DNA of 64,000 nt. Origin: JAKPBU01 sp964425695. GTDB lineage: Bacteria; Pseudomonadota; Gammaproteobacteria; Xanthomonadales; Xanthomonadaceae. Below, piece by piece: positions 35,474 through 44,065 of this stretch (positions are counted from its first letter, which is position 1; every line of letters starts with the position of its first letter). The DNA is taken from the NCBI GenBank assembly GCA_964425695.1, contig CAYRNF010000013.1:1-64000 (forward strand). The letters are read 5' to 3'. The notes below the pieces were generated by a model. That model searched no databases and was not told the origin of the DNA. It saw nothing but the letters and a program-made list of their open reading frames with translations. The translations under genes and the position numbers were made by a program.

Positions 35474-37924
35474 TCAGCCTGCGAGCGCGACGCCCTCGCC
35501 GCTGGCCGCGTTGAGCTGCTGCCACAGGCGCTTCATGGCGCGATCGAACGGCGCCTCGGACGCGGCCAGCGCGATCCGCCCGGCTTCCAGCAGCGCCGCC
35601 AGTTCCTCCGGCGATGCCACCAGCAGGCGCTGGCCGCGCTTGTTGACCACCAGCAGGCGCGCAGTCAGCGGGCTGATCCAGGCCACGCGGGCCGGGGATT
35701 CGTGGCCGTTCTCGTCGATGACCCGCAGCCCCTGCCCGGGACGCAGCCGGCGCATGCGCGCGGCCAGCGCGGGGTCGTGGCGGATCGCGTCGGTCCCGCC
35801 GGCCAGGCGCAGCCCGGGTTGCGCATCGGCGTCCGGATCGTTGCTGGCGTCCGCATCGGGCGCCAGCGGATGCACGCGGCGCCCGGTCTCCGGATGCGCC
35901 AGCGCGAAGACCAGCCCGGCGACAAGATCCAGGCGCGCGGCTTCGCCCATGCCGGCGCGCTGGCAGCACGTGTCCACCGCATCGGCCATGTCCAGCCAGG
36001 CGCGCGCCACCGCCGGCCCGTCCACGCGGCGCGCGTCCGCATCCAGGCGCAGCAGCGATTCGCCCAGCTGCACCAGCTGCTCGGCGCGCGCCGGATCGTC
36101 CGCATGGCGCAGGCAGGCCTGCTCGTGCGCATGCCGCCACGGTCCGCGCAGGAATCCGGCGACGGCCTCGGTGGTGTCCAGGTGGCGGCGCGACCAGGCC
36201 ATCAGCTGCGCGCGCGTCCACGCCCGCGCATGCACCAGCCGCTCGCGACCGTACAGCGCCTCGGCCGCGCGCCGCTCGGCGAGCTCGGAGCGATGGCGCT
36301 GCTGCTGCTGGAACTGGCGCAACTCGTCCACGGCCAGTTCGAAGATCGACAGGTCCTCGCGGTAGCCGGCCACGATCCGGTCCACCACGCCTTCAACCAG
36401 GGCCACGCCTTCGCGTTCGGGCGCGTCGTCGCAGACTTCGGTGATCGCATCCAGCAGCTGGCGCGCGGGGTGGGTGCGGCGGTTGAACAGGCTGTCGTCC
36501 AGCAGGGCGATCTTCAGGTAGGGCATCACCAGCTGCGCGTACAGGCGCGGCACCGCGTCGTCGCTGGCAGCGGCGCTACCGCGGGTATGCATCAGGGCTT
36601 CGAAGAGCATGGCCACCAGGTCGATGGCGTCTTCCTGGTCGGGCGCGAACTGCAGCGCGCCGTTGGCCAGCCCAAGCTGGCGCGCGCCGGAAGCGACCGC
36701 GTCGCGGATCGCCGCCGACAGCGGACGCCCGCCCTCGCGCGCCATGACCTGCGCGAAGCGGCTGGCATCGTCGCCCTGCAGCAGCGAGGCCACGGTGTGC
36801 AGCGCCTGCGAACCCAGCGACGAGGGCGCGCCCGCCGCGTCGTTGGCCGCCGACTGCACGCTGCTCTGGCGCCAGTGGCGCAGGTGGTCGTGGACGATGT
36901 CGCGGTAGCGCATCGGCACGCCGTCGGTCGGCGCGATGCTGCCCGCCGATGGCTGCGCCGGGCCACGCTGGGCCAGGTCCTGTGTCGGCACGCCGGAGCC
37001 GGCCGCAGGCATTGCGCGGCCGCCCTCGCCGGCGGAGATCGGGGCGTTGTCCAGGCGCGCGGCACCGGCCGGCGCCATGGCGTGACCGGCCGGGTGCGTG
37101 CCTGCGGCCCCGGCCTGCCCGGACAGCGGGGCCGCCGGCACCCGCCGCTCGACCATGCCGCCATCGGGGACCCATCCGGCATCGGCGGCCGGGGCGGCCG
37201 GGGCGGCGGTGGCCCGCGGTGCCGCGGGTGCGGGCGCGGGCGTGGTGCGCGGATCGCCGACCCGCTGCGCGGCATAGCCGGCCTGGGTGAGCTGCCTATC
37301 CAGTTCCGCGTACAGGCTCGACAGCACCGGCAGCAGCCGGGCTTCGAACTCGCGCATGAGCAAGGTACGCAGGCCTTCGCTGATGTCTTCGCCCTGGAAG
37401 CCGGCGATGAAGCTCTGGCCCACGCACAGCGGCCGGATCGGCGCCGCGCCGCGCCGCCCGCCGCTGGCCGCCAGCGCCAGTTGCGAGAAGCGCGCGTCCA
37501 GCGGTTCGAGCACCCGTTCCAGCGTGGCGTCGGCGGTGTTCGCCATGGCCTGCACCGACAGCTGCAGCTGCAGCTGGCTTTCGGAGACCAGGCTCAGCGC
37601 CGGGCGCACGTCGGCCGGCACCGGCGATGCCAGCAGCCAGTCGTCGAAGCCGGTTTCCAGGCGCGCCCGCCAGTCCTGCAGGAACCGCGCGCTGCGCTGC
37701 GCCAGCGCCGTCGCCGCTTCGCGATCGAGCTGCGCGCCGGTGGCGTGGGGGCTGACCAGCCAGGCGTCGTGGGCCTGCAGGCGGATCGCCTCGAAGAATC
37801 CGCCGCCGATTCCGACCAGCGCCGAGGCGAACTGGCGCTTGAGCGCGGTGCACAGCAGGCGCGCTTCGCCACCCGGGGCGGAGCCGGGTGGTGCCGCGCG
37901 TCGGATTTCGTCGGTTGCGCCCAT
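35474..37924 (-). CDS. DUF1631 family protein (second, longer paralogue)
   Basis: 816 residues from the ATG at 37924. The layout parallels the paralogue at 32104-34218: N-terminal helical region (ALKRQFASALVGIGGGFFEAI), a Pro/Ala-rich disordered linker (about residues 215-330), a middle segment with FNRRTHPARQLLDAITEVCDD, and a C-terminal beta-like module PARVAWISPLTARLLVVNKRGQR followed by a short helix. No signal peptide. It ends 70 bp before pntAa on the same strand, so the three genes may form one transcript. Function unknown. Confidence 0.85.
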   Translation of the reverse strand: MGATDEIRRAAPPGSAPGGEARLLCTALKRQFASALVGIGGGFFEAIRLQAHDAWLVSPHATGAQLDREAATALAQRSARFLQDWRARLETGFDDWLLASPVPADVRPALSLVSESQLQLQLSVQAMANTADATLERVLEPLDARFSQLALAASGGRRGAAPIRPLCVGQSFIAGFQGEDISEGLRTLLMREFEARLLPVLSSLYAELDRQLTQAGYAAQRVGDPRTTPAPAPAAPRATAAPAAPAADAGWVPDGGMVERRVPAAPLSGQAGAAGTHPAGHAMAPAGAARLDNAPISAGEGGRAMPAAGSGVPTQDLAQRGPAQPSAGSIAPTDGVPMRYRDIVHDHLRHWRQSSVQSAANDAAGAPSSLGSQALHTVASLLQGDDASRFAQVMAREGGRPLSAAIRDAVASGARQLGLANGALQFAPDQEDAIDLVAMLFEALMHTRGSAAASDDAVPRLYAQLVMPYLKIALLDDSLFNRRTHPARQLLDAITEVCDDAPEREGVALVEGVVDRIVAGYREDLSIFELAVDELRQFQQQQRHRSELAERRAAEALYGRERLVHARAWTRAQLMAWSRRHLDTTEAVAGFLRGPWRHAHEQACLRHADDPARAEQLVQLGESLLRLDADARRVDGPAVARAWLDMADAVDTCCQRAGMGEAARLDLVAGLVFALAHPETGRRVHPLAPDADASNDPDADAQPGLRLAGGTDAIRHDPALAARMRRLRPGQGLRVIDENGHESPARVAWISPLTARLLVVNKRGQRLLVASPEELAALLEAGRIALAASEAPFDRAMKRLWQQLNAASGEGVALAG

Positions 37925-37962
37925 GCGCGACAATCGCCCGCGTTCCCCCCAGCGCCGCAGGA

Positions 37963-37991
37963 TCACAGAACGCGCGGCGCGGCGTCTGTGA
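37963..37991. promoter_or_regulatory. Inverted repeat in the divergent DUF1631/nitroreductase promoter region
   Basis: TCACAG (37963-37968) and CTGTGA (37986-37991) are complementary, and the inner ACGC/GCGT can extend the stem with a bulge. It lies between the start codons of divergent genes (37924 and 38015). It could be a regulator site or an RNA hairpin in the nitroreductase leader. The evidence is symmetry and position only. Confidence 0.4.
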
Positions 37992-38014
37992 CAGGCATCC
38001 CAAAGGAAGACGCG

Positions 38015-38578
38015 ATGACTCCCCTGGACCTCATGGAACGGCGCTCGGTGCCGGCCAAGCAACTGCAGGCGCCCGGCCCCGACGACGACGCCCTGGCGCG
38101 CATGCTCGCCTGCGCGGTGCGCGTGCCGGACCATGGCAAGCGCGTGCCGTTCCGGTTCGTGCGCATCGCCGGCGCCGCGCGCGCGGCGCTGGGCGAGCGC
38201 CTGGCCGCGCTGACGCTGCAGGACGCACCGGACGCGCCCGACAGCGCCGTGGAGAAGGACCGCAACCGTTTCAACCACGCGCCGCTGGTGATCGCCGTGG
38301 TGGCGGCGCAGGGGCCGGATGAGAAAATCCCCGCATCGGAGCGGTTCTCCACCGCGTCGTGCGTGTGCTTCAGCCTGCTGCAGGCCGCGCAGGCCGAGGG
38401 CTTCGGCGCGCAGTGGCTGACCGGATGGCCGGCCTACGACGCGCGCGTGCACCGTCTGCTCGGTCTGGCCGCGGACGAAGCGGTGGCCGGCTTCATCCAC
38501 ATCGGGACGCCCAGGATGGAAGCGCCCGAACGCGAGCGCCCCGATCCGCGCGACCTGCTGAGCGACCTGGCCCTGTAG
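38015..38578 (+). CDS. Nitroreductase family protein (YdjA-like)
   Basis: 187 residues, a compact FMN-dependent nitroreductase fold. It starts with LMERRSVPAKQLQAPGP (the Arg-Ser FMN-binding motif), has VPDHGKRVPFRFVRI near 45-60 and ends with FGAQWLTGWPAYD and FIHIGTPR. AAAGGA seven nt before the ATG supports the start. The size and motifs fit the YdjA subgroup. The physiological substrate is unknown. Its TAG stop is part of a REP-like repeat. Confidence 0.9.
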   Translation: MTPLDLMERRSVPAKQLQAPGPDDDALARMLACAVRVPDHGKRVPFRFVRIAGAARAALGERLAALTLQDAPDAPDSAVEKDRNRFNHAPLVIAVVAAQGPDEKIPASERFSTASCVCFSLLQAAQAEGFGAQWLTGWPAYDARVHRLLGLAADEAVAGFIHIGTPRMEAPERERPDPRDLLSDLAL

Positions 38579-38655
38579 GCGCGGCTCCAGCCGCGAGCGC
38601 CCGGTCCCAATCTCGCGGGACACCGGCCGGGTTCCGCGGCTGGAGCCGCTCCTAC
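38575..38655. repeat. REP-like inverted repeat pair (GTAGGCGCGGCTCCAGCCGCG)
   Basis: The sequence at 38575-38595 is an inverted copy of 38635-38655 with essentially one mismatch in 20. Each half is itself a stem-loop (GCGGCT..AGCCGC). This GTAGGAGCGGCTNCAGCCGCG type is a dispersed element in Lysobacter and relatives. It fills the gap between two plus-strand genes and includes the nitroreductase TAG stop. Confidence 0.85.
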
Positions 38656-38664
38656 AATGACGCG

Positions 38665-39564
38665 ATGACCCGCCCCACCCTGCATCTGGTCGACGCGTCG
38701 CTGTACGTGTTCCGCGCCTGGCACTCGATGCCGGACGAATGGCACGACGCCGATGGCTGGCCAGTCAACGCGGTGCACGGGTTCGCGCGGTTCCTGCTCG
38801 ACCTGCTGGAGCGCGAGCGGCCCGCGCATATCGCCATCGCCTTCGACGAGGCGCTGGACTCCTGCTTCCGCAACGCCCTGTATCCCCAGTACAAGGCCAA
38901 CCGCCCGCCCGCGCCGGACGAGTTGCGGCGCCAGTTCGGCTACGTCAAGGCGTTGTGCCAGGCGCTGGGCCTGCACACGCTGGCACACGGGCAATACGAA
39001 GCCGACGACCTGATCGGCAGCGCGGTGCACGCGGTGCGGCCGCAGGGCTTCCGCGCGGTGATCGTGTCCGCCGACAAGGACCTGTCGCAGCTGCTGGGCG
39101 AAGGCGACGAGCAGTACGACGCGGGCCGCGGCCAGCGCTGGGGCGCCGACGGGGTGAAGGCGCGGCACGGCGTGCATGCCCACCAGATCGCCGACTACCT
39201 GGCGCTGGCGGGCGACGCCATCGACAACATCCCGGGCGTCGGCGGCATCGGCGCGAAGTCGGCGGCGATCCTGCTGGCCCACTTCGGCGACCTGGACACG
39301 CTGCTGGCCCGCGTGGACGAGGTGGCGTTCCTGCGCCTGCGCGGCTCGGCGCAGATGGCGGTGCGCCTGCGCGAACAGCGCGAGCACGCGCTGCTGTGGC
39401 GCCAGCTCACGCGCATCGCGCTGGATGCCCCGCTGCCGGAAGGCGCGGCACCGTTCCCGCGACAGGCCGCGGACGCGGCGATGCTGGCCACGCTCAGCGA
39501 CGGCATCGGCTTCGGCCCGCTCACCCGGCGCCGGTTGCAGGCGGCCGCGGGACTCGGCGACTGA
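38665..39564 (+). CDS. 5'-3' exonuclease of the polymerase I N-domain type (ExoIX/Xni-like)
   Basis: 299 residues comprising a 5'-3' exonuclease/FEN domain. Metal-binding acids appear in LVDASLYVFRAWH, AFDEALDSCFRNALYPQYK, QYEADDLIGS and VIVSADKDLSQLL. The helix-three-turn-helix is DYLALAGDAIDNIPGVGGIGAKSAAILL. There is no polymerase domain, so this is a stand-alone flap or gap-processing nuclease. Most acidic metal ligands are retained, unlike the reduced E. coli Xni site, so it may be more active than that enzyme. That is inference. Confidence 0.88.
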   Translation: MTRPTLHLVDASLYVFRAWHSMPDEWHDADGWPVNAVHGFARFLLDLLERERPAHIAIAFDEALDSCFRNALYPQYKANRPPAPDELRRQFGYVKALCQALGLHTLAHGQYEADDLIGSAVHAVRPQGFRAVIVSADKDLSQLLGEGDEQYDAGRGQRWGADGVKARHGVHAHQIADYLALAGDAIDNIPGVGGIGAKSAAILLAHFGDLDTLLARVDEVAFLRLRGSAQMAVRLREQREHALLWRQLTRIALDAPLPEGAAPFPRQAADAAMLATLSDGIGFGPLTRRRLQAAAGLGD

Positions 39565-39634
39565 CGCGGTGCGTGCGCCGGCCCGCGTCCGCCCGGCACG
39601 CACGCATGCAATGCGCAGCGGTTAGCATCGCGCC

Positions 39635-40192
39635 ATGGGCGAACCGACCGAAACGCTGTACGAGGGCCAGTGGCTGCGGCTGGTGAAGCGCGGCAAGTGG
39701 GAGTCGTGCGAGCGCACCCACGGCGACGGCATGGCGGTGATCGTGATCGCGGTGACGCCGGACGACGAGGTGCTGTTCGTGGAGCAGTACCGGGTGCCGC
39801 TGGGTGCGCGCACCATCGAGATGCCGGCCGGTCTGGTGGGCGACGACCATGCGCACGACACGCTCGAAGCCGCCGCGCGCCGCGAGCTGATCGAGGAAAC
39901 CGGTTGGGATCCGGCGCAGGTCGACGTACTGCTGGTGGGCCCCACGTCGTCGGGGATGAGCAACGAGCGCATCGCCTTCGTCCGCGCGCGGGGCCTGCGC
40001 CGGGTGGGCGCGGGCGGCGGCGTGGACAGCGAGGACATCACCGTGCACGCGGTGCCGCGCACCGAGGCCCCGGCCTGGCTGATGCGCAAGCATGCCGAAG
40101 GCTACGAGCTGGACCTGAAGCTCTGGGCCGGGCTGTGGATGATCGAGCACAACCCGGACGGCAGCCGCGTGGACGGTCAGGCCGGCGCATAG
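39635..40192 (+). CDS. Nudix hydrolase, ADP-ribose pyrophosphatase type
   Basis: 185 residues. The Nudix box is intact from GLVGDDHAHDTLEAAARREL to IEETGW (about residues 68-93), preceded by VEQYRVPLGARTIEMPAG, typical of ADP-sugar hydrolases. A short C-terminal helix ends the protein. Substrate preference cannot be settled without biochemical data. Confidence 0.9.
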   Translation: MGEPTETLYEGQWLRLVKRGKWESCERTHGDGMAVIVIAVTPDDEVLFVEQYRVPLGARTIEMPAGLVGDDHAHDTLEAAARRELIEETGWDPAQVDVLLVGPTSSGMSNERIAFVRARGLRRVGAGGGVDSEDITVHAVPRTEAPAWLMRKHAEGYELDLKLWAGLWMIEHNPDGSRVDGQAGA

Positions 40193-40280
40193 CCGGGCCC
40201 GCCGCCTTCGGTTCAATCGATGGGCGACCCGGACGACCTGGGCTGAAGCCGCGCCTTCGGCGGCGCGTGCGGGCCGGCGG

Positions 40281-41222
40281 TCAGGCGAAGCGGTCGGTGG
40301 CGCGGACCAGTGCGTCCACGTTCTCCGCCTCGAACGCGGAATGGCCGGAAGCCGGGGTGATCGCCAGTTCGGCCTTCGGCCACGCCTTGTGCAGTTCCCA
40401 CGCGCTCTGCGCGGGGCAGACCACGTCGTAGCGGCCCTGCACGATCACGCCGGGGATGTCGGCGATGCGGTGCACGTCGCGTAGCAGCTGGTCTTCGGCC
40501 TCGAAGAAACCGCCGTTGACGAAGTAGTGGTTCTCGATGCGGGCGAAGGCCAGTGCGAACGCCGGATCGCCGTGGCTGGTGGCGTAGTCCGGGTCGATGT
40601 GCAGGTAGCTGGTGCCGCCTTCCCAGATGCTCCAGGCCTTCGCCGCTTCGAGGCGCGTGGCCTCGTCGTCGCTGGTCAGGCGCCGGTGGTAGGCGGCGAT
40701 GAGGTCGCCGCGCTCGTGTTCGGGGATCGGCGCCAGGTAGTGTTCCCACGCATCCGGGAACATGCGCGACGCGCCTTCCTGGTAGAACCACGCCAGCTCC
40801 CAGCGGCGCAGCATGAAGATGCCGCGCAGCACCAGCTCGGTGACGCGCTGGGGATGCGTCTGCGCATACGCCAGCGCGAGCGTGGAACCCCAGCTACCGC
40901 CGAAGACCTGCCAGCGTTCGATGCCCAGCCGCTCGCGTAGCTGTTCGATGTCCGCCACCAAGTGCCAGGTGGTGTTGTCCACAAGATCCGCGTGCGGCGT
41001 GGAGCGACCGGCGCCGCGCTGGTCGAACAGCACGATGCGGTACTTCGCCGGGTCGTGGAAACGCCGCATCTTGGCGTTGCAGCCGCCGCCCGGGCCGCCG
41101 TGCAGCATCACTACCGGCTTGCCGTCCGGGTTGCCGCACTGTTCGTAGTACAGCGTGTGGCGGTCGTCGACCCGGAGCGTGCCGCTGTCGTAAGGCTCGA
41201 TGTCGGGATACAGCTCGCGCAT
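40281..41222 (-). CDS. pip: Proline iminopeptidase
   Basis: 313 residues from the ATG at 41222, with GGAG seven nt upstream. An alpha/beta hydrolase releasing N-terminal proline. Oxyanion region HGGPGGGCNAKM, nucleophile GGSWGSTLALAYA, acid in RYDVVCP and His in PASGHSAFE form the catalytic set. MRELYPDIEPYDSGTLRV is the conserved start of the family. No signal peptide, so cytosolic. Confidence 0.95.
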   Translation of the reverse strand: MRELYPDIEPYDSGTLRVDDRHTLYYEQCGNPDGKPVVMLHGGPGGGCNAKMRRFHDPAKYRIVLFDQRGAGRSTPHADLVDNTTWHLVADIEQLRERLGIERWQVFGGSWGSTLALAYAQTHPQRVTELVLRGIFMLRRWELAWFYQEGASRMFPDAWEHYLAPIPEHERGDLIAAYHRRLTSDDEATRLEAAKAWSIWEGGTSYLHIDPDYATSHGDPAFALAFARIENHYFVNGGFFEAEDQLLRDVHRIADIPGVIVQGRYDVVCPAQSAWELHKAWPKAELAITPASGHSAFEAENVDALVRATDRFA

Positions 41223-41380
41223 GGGAAGGCTCCGGTGTTCGAGACCCCAGTTTAGGGGAAGCGCGGACGTACCCGCCGCCCTCGCCAGCGCGGCGCGCGA
41301 CACGCGTGGTGCCAGGCGAACGCCTCGTGCGAGGCGCGGCGCCAGAGGCGTGGCGTGCGCCCCCGCTTACCGCCGCCGGC

Positions 41381-42235
41381 TCAGGCGGGCATGCGCCCCA
41401 CGCACGCACGGTCGCGACCTTCCAGGTCGCGATACGTCTCCACCTGCGCCAGGCCCGCGCCGTGCAGCAGCGCGCGTACCGCGCCGCCCTGGTCCCAGCC
41501 GTGCTCCAGCAGCAGCCAGCCGCCTGGCGCCAGGAAGCCGGGCGCGTCGCGCGCGATGCGGCGGATCGCGTCCAGGCCGTCGTCCCCGGAGGCCAGCGCC
41601 GCGGCAGGTTCGAAGCGCAGGTCGCCTTCGCGCAGGTGCGGATCGTGCCGCGCGATGTAGGGCGGATTGCTGGCGACCAGGTCGTAGCGCATGCCTGCCA
41701 GCGGCGCGAACCAGTCGCCGTGGTGCAGCGCCACGTTGCGCAGGCCCAGCCTGGCCGCATTGCGCCGCGCTACGGCAAGCGCATCGGCGCTGGCGTCCAC
41801 GGCATCCACGCGCGCCTGCGGGCGTTCGCACGCCAGCGCCAGCGCGATCGCGCCGCTGCCCGTGCCCAGGTCCGCGATGTGCAGCGGTGCGTCCGCAGGC
41901 AGGCGCTGCAGGGCGAGTTCCACCAGCAACTCGGTCTCCGGCCGCGGGATGAGCACCGCGCCATCCACCTCGAGATCCAGCGACCAGAAGCCGCGCCGCC
42001 CGGTGAGGTAGGCCACCGGCTCGCCGGCTTCGCGCCGCACCACCAGCGCTTCGAACGCGGCCTGCACATGCGGCTGGGCACGATCGCGGCCATGCGCCAC
42101 CAGCCAGGTGGCGTCGCGCCCCAGCGCGTGGCACAGCAGCCACTGCGCGTCGGTGCGCCCCACGCGATGCGAGGCCTGCCGCAACAGTGCATCCAGCGCA
42201 GGCGCTTCGCTCGTATCCATGGGTTCGACCGTCAT
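41381..42235 (-). CDS. prmC: Release factor N5-glutamine methyltransferase
   Basis: 284 residues. PrmC methylates the Gln of the GGQ motif of RF1 and RF2. SAM binding is in HIADLGTGSGAIALALA and the active motif is ASNPPYIARHD. The N-terminal helical domain ends at VAYLTGRRGFWSLDLEVD, and the substrate loop VLIPRPETELLVE is present. In many bacteria prmC follows prfA, whereas here they are about 31 kb apart. An in-frame ATG six codons in (MDTSEAPAL) is an alternative start. Confidence 0.95.
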   Translation of the reverse strand: MTVEPMDTSEAPALDALLRQASHRVGRTDAQWLLCHALGRDATWLVAHGRDRAQPHVQAAFEALVVRREAGEPVAYLTGRRGFWSLDLEVDGAVLIPRPETELLVELALQRLPADAPLHIADLGTGSGAIALALACERPQARVDAVDASADALAVARRNAARLGLRNVALHHGDWFAPLAGMRYDLVASNPPYIARHDPHLREGDLRFEPAAALASGDDGLDAIRRIARDAPGFLAPGGWLLLEHGWDQGGAVRALLHGAGLAQVETYRDLEGRDRACVGRMPA

Positions 42236-42268
42236 GGGCAGATGCTAGCCCGTCCTAGAGGAAACCGG

Positions 42269-43108
42269 ATGCAACGCAGCGCCCCCGCCACCCTGCTCGC
42301 CGCCGCCATCGCCCTGTTCTCCACCGGCTGCGAGCGCGCACTGTTCGCCTACGTCAACCGCAGCACGCCGCCGCCGGCGGCCACCGCGCAGTACGCGCCG
42401 GATCGCGATCTTGCGCTGGACATCTACCGCCCCCGCGACGCCAGCGGCCCCACCCCCACCGTGGTGTTCTTCTACGGCGGCGCGTGGAAGCGCGGCGAGC
42501 GCGCGCAGTACGCCTTCGTCGGGCAGCGCCTGGCCGAAGCCGGAATGCTGGCGCTGGTGGCCGACTACCGCACGTTTCCGCGCGCCACGTTTCCGGGATT
42601 CGTGGACGACGCCGCCCAGGCCGTCGCGTGGGCCCGCGGCCATGCGCAGCGCCACGGCGGCGACCCGGAACGCATCTTCGTGATGGGACACTCCGCCGGT
42701 GCGCAGATCGCCGCGCTGCTGGGCACCGACGCGCGTTACCTGCAGCGCGTGGGGCTGGCCCCGCGCGACCTGTCGGGCGTGATCGGGCTGGCCGGGCCTT
42801 ACGACTTCGTGGTGGGTCAGACATACGCGCCGATTTTCGGCCCGCCTGCGCGCTGGCCCGACGCACAGGCGGTGAACTTCGTGGACGGCAACGAACCACC
42901 GTTCCTGCTCATCCACGGCACGGCCGATCGCGTGGTGGAGTCGGTGGACAGCGCGCAGCTGGACGCCAGGCTGCGCGCCGCGGGCGTGTCTTCCACCCTG
43001 TTGTGGCTCGAGGGCGCGGGGCACAGCGCGCCGCTCGCCGGCTTCTACCAGGACAAGCGCGCGCCGCAGGTGCTGCCGGCCGTGCAACGCTTCGTCCAGG
43101 CCAACTGA
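42269..43108 (+). CDS. Alpha/beta hydrolase (BD-FAE-like esterase) lipoprotein
   Basis: 279 residues with a lipoprotein signal (LLAAAIALFSTGC, lipobox STGC). Oxyanion region VVFFYGGAWKRGER, nucleophile MGHSAGAQIAALLG, acid LIHGTADRVV and His in EGAGHSAPLAG give a complete triad. AGAGGAA upstream of the ATG supports the start. An exported esterase or carboxylesterase is inferred. Its start is only 33 bp from the divergent prmC start. Confidence 0.87.
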   Translation: MQRSAPATLLAAAIALFSTGCERALFAYVNRSTPPPAATAQYAPDRDLALDIYRPRDASGPTPTVVFFYGGAWKRGERAQYAFVGQRLAEAGMLALVADYRTFPRATFPGFVDDAAQAVAWARGHAQRHGGDPERIFVMGHSAGAQIAALLGTDARYLQRVGLAPRDLSGVIGLAGPYDFVVGQTYAPIFGPPARWPDAQAVNFVDGNEPPFLLIHGTADRVVESVDSAQLDARLRAAGVSSTLLWLEGAGHSAPLAGFYQDKRAPQVLPAVQRFVQAN

Positions 43109-43164
43109 GGCCGCCGATCCCGCGCCGCGGGCACGCGACGCGGGATCTGGGGCGCGGGCCGCGA

Positions 43165-43698
43165 TCAGCCCGCCGCCTGCTCCGCTGTCACGGCAACGGC
43201 GTGGATGACCGCGGCGATCTTCAGCGCGCTCTGCACGCCCTGCGCGGTGATGTCGTGCTTGCGCAGCACCTTCTCGTGCGAGGCCATGCAGGCGCCGCAG
43301 CCGTTGATGGCCGACACCGCCAGCGACGCCAGTTCGAAGGCCATCTTGTCGATGCCCGGGCTGGCCATCACGTTCATGCGCAGCCCCGCGCGCAGGGTGG
43401 CGTATTCCTCGTTCTCGATCAGGTGGGTGGCGCGGTAGTAGATGTTGTTCATGGCCATCACCGCCGCCGCGGCGCGCGCGCCGTCGAGCTCTTCGGGCGT
43501 CAGCTGTTCGGCGGCGAACGCTTCCACCGCCTGCACCAGCGGCGCATGGCGCGAGGCGATGGCCGACGCCAGCGCGACCGCGCGCAGCTGCTTGCCGTCG
43601 ATGCCGGGCGCCCCGGCTTCGCTCAGCACCGAATCGAGGTTGAGCTTCAGGTCCTTGGCATAGGCGGGAAGCGAATTGCGGATCTGTTCGAGCGACAT
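43165..43698 (-). CDS. ahpD: Alkyl hydroperoxide reductase subunit AhpD
   Basis: 177 residues. AhpD is a CxxC thiol reductase of the AhpD/CMD fold that recycles AhpC through lipoamide or related thiols. The motif is INGCGACMASHEKVL (Cys134, Cys137, His141). AAGGAG before the ATG at 43698 supports the start. It lies 367 bp downstream of ahpC on the same strand, but a T-tailed hairpin stands between, so expression may be partly independent. Confidence 0.92.
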   Translation of the reverse strand: MSLEQIRNSLPAYAKDLKLNLDSVLSEAGAPGIDGKQLRAVALASAIASRHAPLVQAVEAFAAEQLTPEELDGARAAAAVMAMNNIYYRATHLIENEEYATLRAGLRMNVMASPGIDKMAFELASLAVSAINGCGACMASHEKVLRKHDITAQGVQSALKIAAVIHAVAVTAEQAAG

Positions 43699-44065
43699 GG
43701 GATCTCCTTGTGGATCGGGCGGTACGCGCACGGCCGCAGGCGCGGTGCGCGGGCATCGACATCGCATGGGGGCGCCGCAGCCCCGGCCGCGCCAGGCTTC
43801 GGCCATACCTGCGAAGCGCACGCGGCGCGCGGACGTCGCCGTCCGCGTGGGATCGCGTTGCGGCAACGCGGGTCGCGCGTGCGCGGGCGATAAATCGCGG
43901 CGAACCCCCGGATAAAACGAAGGCGGCACAAGGCCGCCTCCGTGGCGAGGCTGCGGGCCGTGCGTCATGCGGTCGAGGGAGGGAGCCGCGACGCGGGGAG
44001 AACGGACCCGCAGCGTTTCGCCGAACTCCGGTTCCCACCCGCGGGCGGGAACCGTCGAAGGCGTC
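43699..44065. other. ahpC-ahpD intergenic gap with two hairpins
   Basis: This 367-bp gap has no gene. An inverted repeat CGGTTCCC/GGGAACCG at 44029-44054 lies 12 bp after the ahpC stop, without a T-run. The terminator at 43921-43939 follows. The remaining 220 bp before ahpD show no clear promoter. Confidence 0.6.
43921..43939 (-). terminator. Rho-independent terminator downstream of ahpC
   Basis: On the minus strand AGGCGGC-CTTGT-GCCGCCT forms a 7-bp stem followed by TCGTTTTATCC. Position (about 130 bp after the ahpC stop) and the T-run fit a terminator that would separate or attenuate ahpD expression. Confidence 0.7.
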
